DNA of 64,000 nucleotides from Danio rerio (GCF_049306965.1 NC_133194.1:4237501-4301500); one strand, 5' to 3'. Numbered from the stretch's first letter, positions 49,208-63,966 are shown. Notes: a model not told the origin generated them from the sequence alone. Numbers and translations: made by a program.

Positions 49208-52200
49208 TCACAGCACCTCTGCAGGAAAACAGCAGAAACACATGTGAGAAGATGATTTATTGAACTGTTAAAAGCTTGCCAACAACATCTATGACTGGTA
49301 TTATGAAGCTGAAAATAGAGACGCTTTGCAGAATGCCAAGGCTGCTTTTTCAGTCATTCACACTGTCCTAAAGTCAACAAACTGCAGAAATCATCAGTTT
49401 CATGCATGGAAAATAGCTTGGAGACTCTCTTAATCATCCTTTATACATTATTTTCAAGATTTTATTTTAGGTTCAGTTTAGTTCAGTTCAGTATAATGTA
49501 AATGTCACTGCTGAAAGACGAAACACTGGAAAGCAACTCCACTGGTGACCAGATTTAATCCATATATGATCTAACATACAGCTGAAACCAGCAGTTTACA
49601 TACACTCTAAAAAAAGAAACATAATCATTTAAAAAAATGTCTGATGTTAAATGATACTAAACGTTTACTATTTTAAGTCTGTTAGGATAACCTAAATGAT
49701 TTACATTTGCTAAATGCCAGAATAATGAGAGATTTATTTTGAGAATTTTCTATTAATTTCTAGACAGTCAAAAGTTTACACACATTTCCTTGGTGTTTGT
49801 TTAGCTTTGCTTTTAAACTGTTTAACTTTGGTCAAATGTTTTGGGTATCCTTCCACAAGCTCCTCACAATAGTTTGCAGGAATTTTGGCCCATTCCTCCT
49901 GACAGAATTGGTGTAACTGAGTCAGATTTGTAGGCTGTCTTGCTCTCACAAGCTTTTTCAACTCTGCCCTCAAATTTTCTATAGGATTGACATCAGGGCT
50001 TTGTGATGGCCACTCCAAAACATTCACTCTGTTGTCCTTTAAGCACATTTGAACTAATTTGGCAGTATGCTTAGGGTCATGGTCTGTTTGGAAGACCCAT
50101 TTGTGGCCAAGTTTTAATGTCCTGGCTGATGTCTTGAGATGTTGTTTCAGTATTTCTACATGATGTTCTTTCTTCATGATGCCATCTATGCTGTGAAGTG
50201 GACCAGTCCCTCCTGCAGGCAAACAGCCTCACAACATGATGCTGCCGCCCCCATACTTCACAGTTAGGATGGTGTTCATAAGTGTGTAAGCTTTCCCCTT
50301 CGTCCTCCAAATGTAACACTGCTCATTATAGCCAAACAGTTCAATCTTAGCTCCATCAGAGCACAGCACATGTCTCCAATATTAGTCTTTTTCCCAGTGT
50401 AATTCAGCAAATTGTAACCTGGCTTTGTTGTTGATTCTGGCTAGTTGATTTTCCCATGTTGTCACACAAGGAAGCAGTGTGTGTTTGAGGTTTTCCTTCA
50501 ATACTATTCTACAGTTGTGCCTCCAATTAACTCAAATGTTGTCAATTAGCCAATCAGAAACTTCCAAAAGCTTGACATCATCATCTGAGCTTTTTCAGAG
50601 GCAGAATAATCTTACTGTATGTACACTTGACTTCCAAGAAAGGTTATAACAATTTCTCTTAAAATATCTCTCTCTCATTATTTTGCTATTAAGCAGAACA
50701 GAAACAAATGTGATCATCCTAACTTACCTAAAAAATAAGTTTAGTCTCATTTAAAAAAAAAAAAAAAACTAATTATGTGCCTCTTTATAAAGTGTATGTA
50801 AACGCCTGGTTTCAACTGTACGTAATCGAACAAAATCTGATTCTACCTGCCACATGTTGAGGTTTCATAGGCCCCGCCTTCATCATGAACGGTTCTCCTC
50901 CGTCGAAGGCCATGATTGGGTCAGCCGGTTGACTCTGCCCACTGTTCCCACTGTGATTGGACAGCTTGATTATCTCCTCAAAGTCTGCTGCGTCTCCATT
51001 GGAGGACAGTCCATTCTGATGCTTAGTGGGCGGAGCTCCGTTAATGACCGGTGCTGCGTCCCAGGACACAGAGCTGAGGAAGACACACAAGCGGGAAAAT
51101 AAGCAAAACATAATTCATGCAGCTTCATTTCAATTTCAATTCATGCAGCGTCTCGATTACCTCATTGGTGATTGGTTTGTCGCACCACTATGAAGAGCTT
51201 CTGACGGATTTTTCTGTATTACTGCAAGACGAGAGGAAAACAACATTGTATTTTTTATTTGAACCCTACTTACATGATATTAATACAAGAGTGATTTTTA
51301 TATATTCACAGTACTATAAATAGATTTTTACCGCTGTCAGTGACTCTGCCATTCACTTGAGTTGAAGTTTTAACATCTTTCTGCAAAGAAATGAATAAAC
51401 CAGGTTAATTTTCTTTTATTGAGTGTGTTTAAGATGAATTTATGAAACACACACACATCTCACCTGTGCTCCTGCGTCACTCTTACGAGTCCTCTTCATG
51501 ATTTCTTCCAGACGCTAAAAATGTAAACACAAACGTTAAACCAACAGTACTGAACTAAAATCTCAAATACAATTGAAGACAAAATTTTAAGCCCTCCTGT
51601 GAAAATTAAATCGTTTAGAAATATTTCCCAAGTGCTATATTTAACCATTTTTAAAAAATTCATTCATTCATTTTCCTTCAGTTTAGTCCCTTTATTTATC
51701 AGGGGTCACCACAACAGAATGAACTGCCAACTAATCCAGCATATGTTTTACACAGCGGATGCCCTTCCAGCTGCAAAGCAGTACTGGGAAACATCCATAG
51801 ACACTCATTCACACACACTAAGAACATGCAAACTCCACACAGAAATGCCAAATGACCCAGCCGGGACTCGAACCAGCGACCTTCTTTCTTTGAGGTGACA
51901 GTGCTAACCACTGAGCCACTGTAATGCCAGATTAGAGGTCTGCGGGACCCGACCAGATTTCTTGCAGCGTGGGATTAATTTCCGGATAAAGCATGGGAGC
52001 GGTCGGTAACTGGTGTAATCTGAATGGGAGCCGGCGGTCTAACAATATCACTCCCGAGCGAGCGAGCACGCCTATGTGTGTGTGTGAATGAGAGAGCGTG
52101 ATGCTGTGTTTAGCTTGATTGGTGGACTTTTATTTTACCTTCTTTCTTTCCAAGCGTTCCAGCTCCTCCTTCTGGAAGTGTTTCTCTCGTTCGATCCCCT

Positions 52201-52243
52201 GTTTCTCTGCTTCCTCTCGGGCTTTGGATTCAGCCTCTTCTCG
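49208..52243 (-). CDS. map7d1: map7d1 last five coding exons, copy 3
   Basis: Exons 52139-52243, 51464-51514, 51332-51380, 50847-51053, 49208-49218; phases intact. The first exon has EEAEKQGIE and ends ERLERKK, the Arg being family-typical. The fourth exon reads MAFDGGEP (Asp) where other copies have Glu. Ends EVL-stop, with an AATAAA at 48,682-48,687. Confidence 0.85.
49579..50818 (-). mobile_element. Sleeping Beauty-like Tc1 transposon, unit 3
   Basis: 1,240 bp, TA-flanked. A 148-codon frame (49,776-50,222) keeps the second catalytic Asp ('[10 protein letters not shown]') and the Glu ('[10 protein letters not shown]'). The first Asp is in another frame, and the DNA-binding half is absent. 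Confidence 0.85.
51660..51929 (-). repeat. DANA-type SINE with tRNA-like head, unit 3
   Basis: Same insertion as unit 2, with small changes in the head ('gagccactgtaatgcc'). Confidence 0.8.
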
Positions 52244-52969
52244 CTGCCAAAGACACATAAAACCACATCATACATTCATTTATTACACATCTCTAAAATA
52301 CCTAAAAGTCTAGTGCCATGTCACATATGGGACCCCACGTTTGGCTGGTTAGTGTGGTCCAATAATGTCGTTTCACCATGTCCAGTCAGCTGCTTTAATC
52401 AGCTTAATCAGTGGTTATCAGCTGATAGATATGGGCCAGTAGGGGCCTTCCGCTCAGTAAATGTCACTCAGAAGGCTGTTATCGTCCATTCACATTGTTA
52501 ATCAGCTATACTAATAGAGAAGAGTCCAGATCTGTTTTACATTACTGTGACGGTTAAGGTAGGGGTAGGCATTAATGAGTTATAATTAATGGGAAATTTA
52601 ATAAATAATATTAATAATTCTAGTTAACTTCCGGCTGCAGCCGTATGTGATCTATAGCTGATTAACCATGTGGATGGATGATAACAGCCTTCAAATGATC
52701 TTCTTTTGCGTTCCAGCAGAAGAAAGCGAAGTCTGAGTAAAGGTTGACAGAACTTAGTTGTGGGTGGACTATCTCTTGACAATGGCTTCCAATATGATCA
52801 TCATAGTAAAAGCTTAGAGATTATAGACACACATTCTTCTCCGGCTGTTATTAAGACTGCTGGCAGCTGCTAACACAAAAATAGTCATCTACTATAGGGC
52901 CCATGGAAAGTTTCTGGAGCAATGAGTGTCTCAGAGAAAACTAGTAAAGTCAATACACACACACACATA

Positions 52970-53529
52970 CACTCACCGGCCACTTTATTAGGTACACCTG
53001 TTCAACTGCTCGTTAACAAAGCGAACGTTAAGAAGATTGGAAAAACGTTCCCTGGTCTAATAAGTCTTTATTTCTGCTGCGACACTCGGATGGCCGGGTC
53101 AGAATTTGGCGACAACAACACGAAAGCAGGGATCCATCCTGCCTTGTATCAACGGTTCAGGCTGGTTGTGGTGGTCCATTCCTTTATAACAACAGTGCTG
53201 ACAACAGCGATAACACACCATGTCATAAAGCGTGAATCATCTCAGACTGGTTTCTTAAACATGACAATGAGTTCACTGTACTCAAATTGGCCTTCACAGT
53301 CACCAGAACTCAATCCAATAGAGCACCTTTGGGATGTGGTGAACCGGGAGATTCACATCATGGATGTGCAGCCGACAAATCTGCAGCAGCTGTGTGATGT
53401 TATCATGTCAATATGGCGCAAAATCTCTGAGGAATATTTCCAGTACCTTGTTGTATCTATGCCATGAAGGATTAAGGCAGTTCTGAAAGCAAATAAATAA
53501 GGTGTACCTAATAAAGTGGCCGGTGAGTG
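52970..53529 (+). mobile_element. Tc1-like relic, copy in unit 4
   Basis: TA-flanked, 560 bp. The C-terminal transposase frame runs into the left flank and reads as 181 codons (52,922-53,467) without the DNA-binding domain. Confidence 0.8.
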
Positions 53530-54082
53530 TAAACAAGGCGAAAAAATATTGTTTGGTTGTTTTCCTGCTGTTAAAAAAACCAAAACACCAAAGTGACCCG
53601 AAAGCCAACATGGGAGAGTTAAATGACCGAGAAAATTTGGCCAATTGAAACTCGATTCTGTCCTTCAATTGGCTTGAACTCTGGATCGCTGTAATGTAAT
53701 CAGTGTGTCAATGAGACCGTCCGGAGTGAATGAAGGATCGCCACACAGCACGACTCTGCAATCCTGCCTGTCACACCAGCAAACTGTTTACATTCCCGAA
53801 CTGATCTAGAGGGTAACTACATCAAGACATTCAATTCACATTCAGCAAATATTCGTTTTGATGTCAGACAGTCCATATTATTTGACTAGACATTTCTCAA
53901 TATTCAGCTTAAAGTGACATTTAAAGGGTTAACTAGGTTATTCAGGCAAGTTAGGGTAATTAGGCAAGTCATTGTATAACAGTGGTCTGTTCTGTAGAAT
54001 ATACAAAAAATATTGCTTAAGAGGGCTAATAACATTGACCTTAAAATGGTTTGAAAAAAATTAAAAACTGTTTTTCTTCTCG

Positions 54083-54083
<1 letters not shown>

Positions 54084-54163
<80 letters not shown>
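54084..54163. repeat. (TA)n microsatellite, unit 4
   Basis: About 80 bp of pure TA repeats at the position of the truncated MITE end. Confidence 0.95.
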
Positions 54164-54166
<3 letters not shown>

Positions 54167-55239
54167 AGTCATTTCTCAGTTGTCTTTACACCTTGCACTG
54201 GCTTTTGGGAAATTGTTCAATGAGGCTTTATAGCCAGATTTATACTGACACAACATACTGTACTGCTGGATGGGAATTTAAAGGTCAAAGATTAAAGGCA
54301 AACATGAACTTTGCATCCAGAGCCTCATCAGCCAGTTCAGTTCAGACTTTGGGATCAAATAAAAATAAAAATCAGCATTATTTATGGGCTTTTAATATTC
54401 TTCATTTTAAAACTGATTGCTTATTCAAGTTAAGCCTTTCATCTAATATTTAATGTTCACTTTTTATTTTAATTGTAGTTTACTGCAGGTATTAGTAATC
54501 TTGCTAGGTTTTCTTACAATTTATGTTTAATATTGAATTATGTTTTTTTATTATATATTTAAATAAGTCAATCAATAAGTCGATCATGATTTCATAATAT
54601 GGGTTTACGATCTACCTAAAATCTTATACAAATGCACTATTGGCTATTTCAGTACTTATATGTTAATTTAAGTATATGTCTTAAACTCAAACATTTCTCA
54701 CCTTTCTAAGACAAATCTGACGAGAAACACCTGAGGCAAGACTTGAAGCTCTAAAAGATAATATTCATCACATGAAATGCAATCGGAGAGCAGTTTTTGT
54801 GGACTCTCTCTGTCACTCATTAGTATCCTGTTCGCTCCTGTCATGCCAAAATTAATATAAGCCCGTCTGGCAGCGTCCACTCCAGCCATAACTCACCTTA
54901 TATCTGTTATCAAGCATCTAAAAATACAGCTCCTGAGATGAAGAGCATCTGACAGTCAGGGCTGATGATGAAACTTCTGCTCAGACAATGATCTGAGGAC
55001 AGCAGCGATGTTTACGAGCGAGCTAAATGCTGCATTGTGTAACTATAGTACACAGACGGCACTGTTACTTCATATGTGCTTAATATCTCTCTGAAATAAC
55101 GCAAACACTCTCAAAGTGCGTAAAAGAGTATTAAGAGTTGAGCATGATACGACGTGAATACTAGTTATAGCGTCCATAGATATATACGTTAAATGTCGTC
55201 TACCCTAATGTTGTCTTATGGACGGAATGCGTCAACAGA

Positions 55240-55309
55240 TCCGCCATTTTAGTACAGGGTAACGCTCCTTTGAAATGAACGCTTCTTTTAAACGAGCGCC
55301 ATCTAGCGG
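55240..55309 (-). promoter_or_regulatory. YY1-type and CTCF-type motifs, unit 4
   Basis: CTCF-type core at 55,296-55,309, identical to the other units, with the YY1-type motif to its left. Confidence 0.5.
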
Positions 55310-56435
55310 TCACATAATCTAATGACCAAATATTATGACAACTTATTCACTTCTTTTATAAATATATATATATATATAATTTGACATTAATTTTTTTTTC
55401 TCAACACCACATTGGTCATTTTCACAAGACAAATTTGTGTTGTTGGAAACTGTATTTTATGTACTTAAATTTGACTTTTGCATGCTAAAAGTACTTGAGG
55501 AAGAGACGTTTTACTTGATTTGAGTCATTAAAAACTCCGACTATATTATGAAAGAGGTAGCCTATATCTGCTGTATTCACCCTAAAACCTACAGTAGGTT
55601 GATATAAAACCAAAACAACACCCATTCTTGTCTTAGGACTTTTTATTAAGCAATTTTTATAATAACAGCAAGTTCATGACATGTTATATATATATATATA
55701 TATATTTAAATAATCTGCTGGTTTTAAACAAACAAAATAATAATAAATATAGTTATGTAACAACTATAACATTACTCTTATGTCTTAGGACAACTTTGAT
55801 TAACTTTTGATTACCTACACTAAACGTTGATTATTGAAGGTACATTTATAATTATTTATTTGTAGACTACTGTATTATCAAACCATGTTGCATACAAATG
55901 CATTCAACAGACTTGTATGACAGTGTATTGCTGTAGAGGACAAATAAAACACGAGACAGGTGTTTAGGAAGAGTTTAGTTTATTTTGTTTGACCTGCAAA
56001 CTTTTCTAAACAAGACAAACTCTCAGAAAACACACCGGAAACATTATGATGCGCACGCTCGTGGAGATACCCCGCGGTCGTCTTCAACTGTTGTCTTCAA
56101 TAGTCCTTCTTTGCTCAACAACTCATCTGAAAAACAAAGCAAAACATTACAACATTCAGACAAAGAGCAGAGAGCATAGAATCACCAAGAGGCGATACTC
56201 TAGTGCAATTTGGGAAACAACGCGCTTTTTGAATAAATTAAATAAAAACAAAGCCGCTGTTTGCCATTGCGTCAGCAATGATATCCAATGCACGAGCGAT
56301 CGCTTTCACTTCAAAATGGCGGAATCTGTTGCTCTTGGTCATCCTAGGCTCTTTGCATAGTTAAATCATAAGTTATCATGGTTTCTATTTCAAACTATAG
56401 TAAACTAAAGTTTGAAACTATAGTTTAAAATAGAA

Positions 56436-56936
56436 GATGAGTGGGCCTCGCTACTCCCACCCACCATAACCCTCGCAGCGAGGTCCCACTACCGGCCCCC
56501 CGTGTTTCCCTGAGGGTCCTCGGGGGTTGTTTGTTCCCTGCCTAGGGCTCAAAGGCCGCCTCGCCCCAGGGAGTGCACGGAAAGACCGGGCGCCAGGCCG
56601 TGCCAGTATTCACTGGATGTTGCTCGGCGGCACATTTCGAGCAACAAACACGTAATATTCTTCGCGATATTGCGTTTATGTACGCAAACCGCAAGGAACT
56701 ACAGCACAGACGGGCCCGGGTGAAGCATCACGAAGCGGACTTCGTGAGTTTGGCGTAGCTCCACTCGTACCGTCGGTATTGAACTCACCTTGGTCAAGTA
56801 CAAACAGCTACACCGGGCGAACTGACAACGCTGACTGAGAGCACACGAGCTTTATAGGAATGCATATGCAAATTTTTACAAGGCACACTGTTGTCTCGTC
56901 GTCATGGCGAGCGCTGAGGAGGGCTCATCTGATTGG
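56436..56936 (-). promoter_or_regulatory. GC-rich hairpin island with promoter motifs, unit 4
   Basis: TATAAA at 56,851-56,856, octamer at 56,866-56,873, CCAATCAG at 56,929-56,936. The island is almost identical to that of unit 3. Confidence 0.5.
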
Positions 56937-57574
56937 AGCACAGATTCTCGGGAATTTGCGTCACGGCTAGTTGCCGTCTGCTGTTGACAAAAATATCTTA
57001 AATATAATAAATATATATTTTTACATTTTTGGTGCTCTGTAATATTCTGGGATGCAGTAGAATATGAAGACAGATGAATATAATTGGATATATGCCGAGC
57101 TAGTGTTGTTCCCATACTTATAAACTTCCGGTGACCGGTTGTTGTGAGTTTTTTCCATTTTATACGGTTCCTTATACAGCATTTATGTTGTGATGCAATT
57201 AAAATACATTCAGTTAAATAAACTTTGGCATTCATTCAGTTGTTCAAGCGTAAAACGAGACAAAAGACCATTTACTCGCACTCGCCCGTCAGAATCGGCA
57301 GACTAGCGCAGACGCTCTATTGAATACAATGAGGTAAAATAAATGCTCATATTATAAAGACATGGCGGGGGAAATGTAATTTAATGCAGTGCTTCTTGTA
57401 CAATCTGAGACCCACTTTATATCGGATATCACTCAGCCAGTGGAGATCGCTGATTTTTAAAGAAAACAGACCTCAAACATGCTGATTTTTCCTTTGGCAG
57501 TTAGCTGGAAGCGCTTAACCCAGGTTACTGACAAATTAAAAGTCCTATTAGCATGCTTCAGCATATACCCTAAA

Positions 57575-58389
57575 ATCCCAGAATATCTTTCGAAAAAGAG
57601 TACGGGTTTAACCCCGGCACCCTGGCCAAATCTACCCACTGGCCTCTGTCCATCATGGCCTCGCAACCCTCCCCATATCATAATTGGCTTTATCACTCTG
57701 TCTTCTCTCTCTGTGGTGTGCGGTCTGGTGGAAAACGGCTGCTGTCGCTTCATCCAGGTGGATGCTACACTGGTGGTAGATGAGGAGATTGCTACCCAAT
57801 AAATACCAAACTAGCTAAATTTAATAACAATATTTCCCCTAATGCTAATTTTGAACTCAATATGATGAAACACTAAAGCATTTATTTTGGGAGTGTACTT
57901 ACTGTAAAGTGTATTGGGTTGACTTTTCCAATTTCATAAAAACATTCTTATTTCCAAACTTCTGTATTTCCCCAAAAAATTGTGTTCTTTGGTTACTCTC
58001 TGAGTGTAGATCCTTCTCATTGTAAATTTATTATTGATTTATTGTTTTTTATAGCAAAGTTTTACTTCCATAAATGTTAATTTTCAAAGAAACACCCTTA
58101 CTTTTTATTTTCAGAAAGGACTTTGAAATTTATGTGAACTCTTTAAAAGACTCTTAACAATTACACTGCATGTAAAACACTTTCTTGGTGTAAATCATTT
58201 AAACTTGATTAATTTGCTGGAATTCTATTTATGTACCCCTTTTTGTCTCTTTGTTCATATTATATCTTTGTAATGTTATTTCTTGCATTAAAAAAAAGGA
58301 GATGAGGAGATTCCCCCTATGTGTAAAGCGCTTTGAGTGCCAAGAAAAGCGCTATATAAATGTAAGGAATTATTATTATTATTATTATA
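57575..58389 (+). repeat. L2-like tail with nested L1, unit 4 (least deleted)
   Basis: L1 insert at 57,791-58,297. The left target repeat is gtagatgaggagatt (57,776-57,790); the right copy has changed to ggagatgaggagatt (58,298-58,312). The L2-like part includes about 29 bp missing from units 1-3. Confidence 0.75.
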
Positions 58390-59023
58390 AAGCACTGTTC
58401 TACCATCATGATATAGCCAGACTAAAATGAAGATCACATTATTACGATTAGCTTAAACTACAGCGAACACTCCACTCACTGACAAACAGCCCCTTTCATA
58501 AAGATTTATTCCACAGGTCTGTCATAATCAGGCAAATATACATTAACATACAGAATATCGGCCTCTTGTGATGCGCCACACGTTAAATAACGCAATAGTT
58601 CAAGACACACGTTTGCTTTTTTTCTCTACTTAAAAGAACGATAACAATACATCATAACAAGAGCAACAACAACAACAATAATTCATATCATAAAGATAAG
58701 CCAAGTTGTCTTTTCTAAAATTCAATATATAGCGACTCTTTTAAGGTGCACCACATGATCGGCAGGTGACTTGTTAAAGAAACTCAACAAATGTTGCACC
58801 ATGACACACACAGTGAAATAGAGACTTTTTGCAAACGTTGTATATGTATATAAGTGTCTCTTTAAGGTCGTCTTCTGGCACTTTCTCCAGAGCGCGTCCG
58901 GCTCGGCTGTGTTTCTAAAGTTAAAGCAGTCTGTTTTTGTTGGTTTGGCACACGTCAGGGTGGCAGCGGTGGTAGAGTAAGGCTTCTCTTCTTCTCTTTA
59001 TATCCAGAAGACTCTGATATCTC

Positions 59024-62000
59024 TCACAGCACCTCTGCAGGAAAACAGCAGAAACACATGTGAGAAGATGATTTATTGAACTGTTAAAAGCTTGCCAACA
59101 ACATCTATGACTGGTATTATGAAGCTGAAAATAGAGACGCTTTGCAGAATGCCAAGGCTGCTTTTTCAGTCATTCACACTGTCCTAAAGTCAACAAACTG
59201 CAGAAATCATCAGTTTCATGCATGGAAAATAGCTTGGAGACTCTCTTAATCATCCTTTATACATTATTTTCAAGATTTTATTTTAGGTTCAGTTTAGTTC
59301 AGTTCAGTATAATGTAAATGTCACTGCTGAAAGACGAAACACTGGAAAGCAACTCCACTGGTGACCAGATTTAATCCATATATGATCTAACATACAGCTG
59401 AAACCAGCAGTTTACATACACTCTAAAAAAAGAAACATAATCATTTAAAAAAATGTCTGATGTTAAATGATACTAAACGTTTACTATTTTAAGTCTGTTA
59501 GGATAACCTAAATGATTTACATTTGCTAAATGCCAGAATAATGAGAGATTTATTTTGAGAATTTTCTATTAATTTCTAGACAGTCAAAAGTTTACACACA
59601 TTTCCTTGGTGTTTGTTTAGCTTTGCTTTTAAACTGTTTAACTTTGGTCAAATGTTTTGGGTATCCTTCCACAAGCTCCTCACAATAGTTTGCAGGAATT
59701 TTGGCCCATTCCTCCTGACAGAATTGGTGTAACTGAGTCAGATTTGTAGGCTGTCTTGCTCTCACAAGCTTTTTCAACTCTGCCCTCAAATTTTCTATAG
59801 GATTGACATCAGGGCTTTGTGATGGCCACTCCAAAACATTCACTCTGTTGTCCTTTAAGCACATTTGAACTAATTTGGCAGTATGCTTAGGGTCATGGTC
59901 TGTTTGGAAGACCCATTTGTGGCCAAGTTTTCATTTCCTGGCTGATGTCTTGAGATGTTGCTTCAGTATTTCTACATGATGTTCTTTCTTCTATGCTGTG
60001 AAGTGGACCAGTCCCTCCTGCAGCCAAACAGCCCCACAACATGATGCTGCCGCCCCCATACTTCACAGTTGGGATGGTGTCCATGAGCGTGTAAGCTTTC
60101 CCCTTCGTCCTCCAAATGTAACACTGCTCATTATAGCCAAACAGTTCAATCTTAGCTCCATCAGAGCACAGCACATGTCTCCAATATTAGTCTTTTTCCC
60201 AGTGTAATTCAGCAAATTGTAACCTGGCTTTGTTGTTGATTCTGGCTTGTTGATTTTCCCATGTTGTCACACAAGGAAGCAGTGTGTGTTTGAGGTTTTC
60301 CTTCAATACTATTCTACAGTTGTGCCTCCAATTAACTCAAATGTTGTCAATTAGCCAATCAGAAACTTCCAAAAGCTTGACATCATCATCTGAGCTTTTT
60401 CAGAGGCAGAATAATCTTACTGTATGTAAACTTGACTTCCAAGAAAGGTTATAACAATTTCTCTTATAATCTCTCTCTCATTATTTTGCTATTAAGCAGA
60501 ACAGAAACAAATGTGATCATCCTAACTTACCTAAAAAATTAGTTTAGTCTCATTTAAAAAAAAATAATAATAATTATGTGCCTATTAAAAAAGTGTATGT
60601 AAACGTCTGGTTTCAACTGTACGTAATCTAACAAAATCTGATTCTACCTGCCACATATTGAGGTTTCATAGGCCCCGCCTTCATCATGAACGGTTCTCCT
60701 CCCTCGAAGGCCATGATTGGGTCAGCCGGTTGACTCTGCCCACTGTTCCCACTGTGATTGGACAGCTTGATTATCTCCTCAAAGTCTGCTGCGTCTCCAT
60801 TGGAGGACAGTCCATTCTGATGCTTAGTGGGCGGAGCTCCGTTAATGACCGGTGCTGCGTCCCAGGACACAGAGCTGAGGAAGACACACAAGCGGGAAAA
60901 TAAGCAAAACATAATTCATGCAGCTTCATTTCAATTTCAACTCATGCAGCGTCTCGATTACCTCATTGGTGATTGGTTTGTCGCACCACTATGAAGAGCT
61001 TCTGACGGATTTTTCTGTATTACTGCAAGACGAGAGGAAAACAACATTGTATTTTTTTATTTTAACCCTACTTACATGATATTAATAAAAGAGTGATTTT
61101 TATATATTCACAGTACTATAAATAGATTTTTACCGCTGTCAGTGACTCTGCCATTCACTTGAGTTGGAGTTTTAACATCTTTCTGCAAAGAAATGAATAA
61201 ACCAGGTTAATTTTCTTTTATTGAGTGTGTTTAAGATGAATTTGTGAAACACACACACATCTCACCTGTGCTCCTGCGTCACTCTTACGAGTCCTCTTCA
61301 TGATTTCTTCCAGACGCTAAAAATGTAAACACAAACGTTAAACCAACAGAGCTGAACTAAAATCTCAAATACAATTGAAGACAAAATTTTGAGCCTTCCT
61401 GTGAAATTTAAATCGTTTAAACATATTTCCCAAGTGCTATATTTAACCATTTAAAAAAATTCATTCATTCATTTTTCTTCAGTTTAGTCCCTTTATTTAT
61501 CAGGGGTCACCACAACAGAATGAACCGCCAACTTATCCAGCATATATTTTACACAGCGGATGCCCTTCCAGCTGCAAAGCAGTACTGGGAAACATCCATA
61601 GACACTCATTCACACACACTAAGAACATGCAAACTCCACACAGAAATGCCAAATGACCCAGCCGGGACTCGAACCAGCGACCTTCTTTCTTTGAGGCGAC
61701 AGTGCTAACCACTGAGCCACCGTAATGCCAGATTAGAGGTCTGCGGGACCCGACCAGATTTCTTGCAGCGTGGGATTAATTTCCGGATAAAGCATGGGAG
61801 CGGTCGGTAACTGGTGTAATTTGAGCGGGAGCGGGCGGTCTAACAATATCACTCCCGAGCGAGCGAGCACGCCTATGTGTGTGTGTGAATGAGAGAGCGT
61901 GATGCTGTGTTTAGCTTGATTGGTGGACTTTTATTTTACCTTCTTTCTTTCCAAGCGTTCCAGCTCCTCCTTCTGGAAGTGTTTCTCTCGTTCGATCCCC

Positions 62001-62044
62001 TGTTTCTCTGCTTTCTCTCGGGCTTTGGATTCAGCCTCTTCTCG
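59024..62044 (-). CDS. map7d1: map7d1 last five coding exons, copy 4
   Basis: Exons 61940-62044, 61266-61316, 61134-61182, 60648-60854, 59024-59034; phases intact. The first exon reads KAEKQGIE and ERLERKK. The third exon has Pro where others have Ser (KTPTQVNG). The fourth ends QYVA rather than QHVA before EVL-stop. AATAAA at 58,505-58,510. Being rightmost among complete copies, it is the first of the four that a transcript entering from the right would reach. Confidence 0.85.
59395..60619 (-). mobile_element. Sleeping Beauty-like Tc1 transposon, unit 4
   Basis: 1,225 bp, TA-flanked. The catalytic domain is split into two frames (59,592-59,864 and 59,893-60,174). A short in-element deletion near 59,992 removes part of 'catgatgccatc', relative to unit 3. 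Confidence 0.85.
61461..61730 (-). repeat. DANA-type SINE with tRNA-like head, unit 4
   Basis: Same insertion as units 2 and 3. The head reads 'gagccaccgtaatgcc' on the plus strand. Confidence 0.8.
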
Positions 62045-62490
62045 CTGCCAAAGACACATAAAACCACATCATACATTAATTTATTACACATCTCTAAAAT
62101 ACCTAAAAGTCTAGTGCCATGTCACATATGGGACCCCACGTTTGGCTGGTTAGTGTGGTCCAATAATGTTGTTTCACCATGTCCAGTCAGCTGCTTTAAT
62201 CAGCTTTATCAGTGGTTATCAGCTGATAGATATGGGCCAGTAGGGGCCTTCCGTTCAGTAAATGTCACTCAGAAGGCTGTTATCGCCCATTCACATTGTT
62301 AATCAGCTATACTAATAGAGAAGAGTCCAGATCTGTTTTACATTATTGTGACGGTTAAGGTAGGGGTAGGCATTAATGAGTTATAATTAATGTGAAATTT
62401 AATAAATAATAATAATAATTCTAGTTAACTTCCGGCTGCAGCCGTATGCGATCTATAGCTGATTAACCATGTGGATGGATGATAACAGCC

Positions 62491-63880
62491 TTCAAATGAT
62501 CTTCTTTTGCGTTCCAGCAGAAGAAAGTGAAGTCTGAGTAAAGGTTGACAGAACTTGTAGTTTTGGGTGGACTATCTCTTGACAATGGCTTCCAATATTA
62601 TAATCATAGTAAAAGCTTAGAGATTATAGACACACATTCTTCTCCGGCTGTTATTAAGACTGCTGGCAGCTGCTAACACAAAAATAGTCATCTACTATAG
62701 GGCCCATGGAAAGTTTCTGGAGCGATGAGTGTCTCAGAGAAAACTAGTAAAGTCAATACACACACATACACTCACCGGCCACTTTATTAGGTACACCTGT
62801 TCAACTGCTCGTTAACGAAGCGAACGTTAAGAAGATTGGAAAAACGTTCCCTGGTCTAATAAGTCTTTATTTCTGCTGCGACACTCGGATGGCCGGGTCA
62901 GAATTTGGCGACAACAACACGAAGCAGGGATCCATCCTGCCTTGTATCAACGGTTCAGGCTGGTTGTGGTGGTCCATTCCTTTATAACAACAGTGCTGAC
63001 AACAGCGATTACACACCATGTCATAAAGCGTGAATCATCTCAGACTGGTTTCTTAAACATGACAATGAGTTCACTGTACTCAAATTGGCCTTCACAGTCA
63101 CCAGAACTCAATCCAATAGAGCACCTTTGGGATGTGGTGAACCGGGAGATTCACATCATGGATGTGCAGCCGACAAATCTGCAGCAGCTGTGTGATGTTA
63201 TCATGTCAATATGGCGCAAAATCTCTGAGGAATATTTCCAGTACCTTGTTGTATCTATGCCATGAAGGGTTAAGGCAGTTCTGAAAGCAAATAAATAAGG
63301 TGTACCTAATAAAGTGGCCGGTGAGTGTAAACAAGACGAAAAAATATTGTTTGGTTGTTTTCCTGCTGTTAAAAAAACCAAAACACCAAAGTGACCCGAA
63401 AGCCAACATGGGAGAGTTAAATGACCGAGAAAATTTGGCCAATTGAAACTCGATTCTGTCCTTCAATTGGCTTGAACTCTGGATCGCTGTAATGTAATCA
63501 GTGTGTCAATGAGACCGTCCGGAGTGAATGAAGGATCGCCACACAGCACGACTCTGCAATCCTGCCTGTCACACCAGCAAACTGTTTACATTCCCGAACT
63601 GATCTAGAGGGTAACTACATCAAGACATTCAATTCACATTCAGCAAATATTCGTTTTGATGTCAGACAGTCCATATTATTTGACTAGACATTTCTCAATA
63701 TTCAGCTTAAAGTGACATTTAAAGGGTTAACTAGGTTATTCAGGCAAGTTACGGTAATTAGGCAAGTCATTGTATAACAGTGGTCTGTTCTGTAGACTAT
63801 ACAAAAAATATTGCTTAAGAGGGCTAATAACATTGACCTTAAAATGGTTTGAAAAAAATTAAAAACTGTTTTTCTTCTCG

Positions 63881-63966
<86 letters not shown>

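Larger units (their letters stand above)
52690..62490. repeat. Tandem array unit 4 (9.80 kb)
   Basis: The rightmost complete unit. It alone keeps 'cctcgcaaccctccccatat' and flanking bases (about 57,659-57,687) inside the L2-like relic; units 1-3 share a deletion there. It therefore retains the older state at that site. Confidence 0.95.
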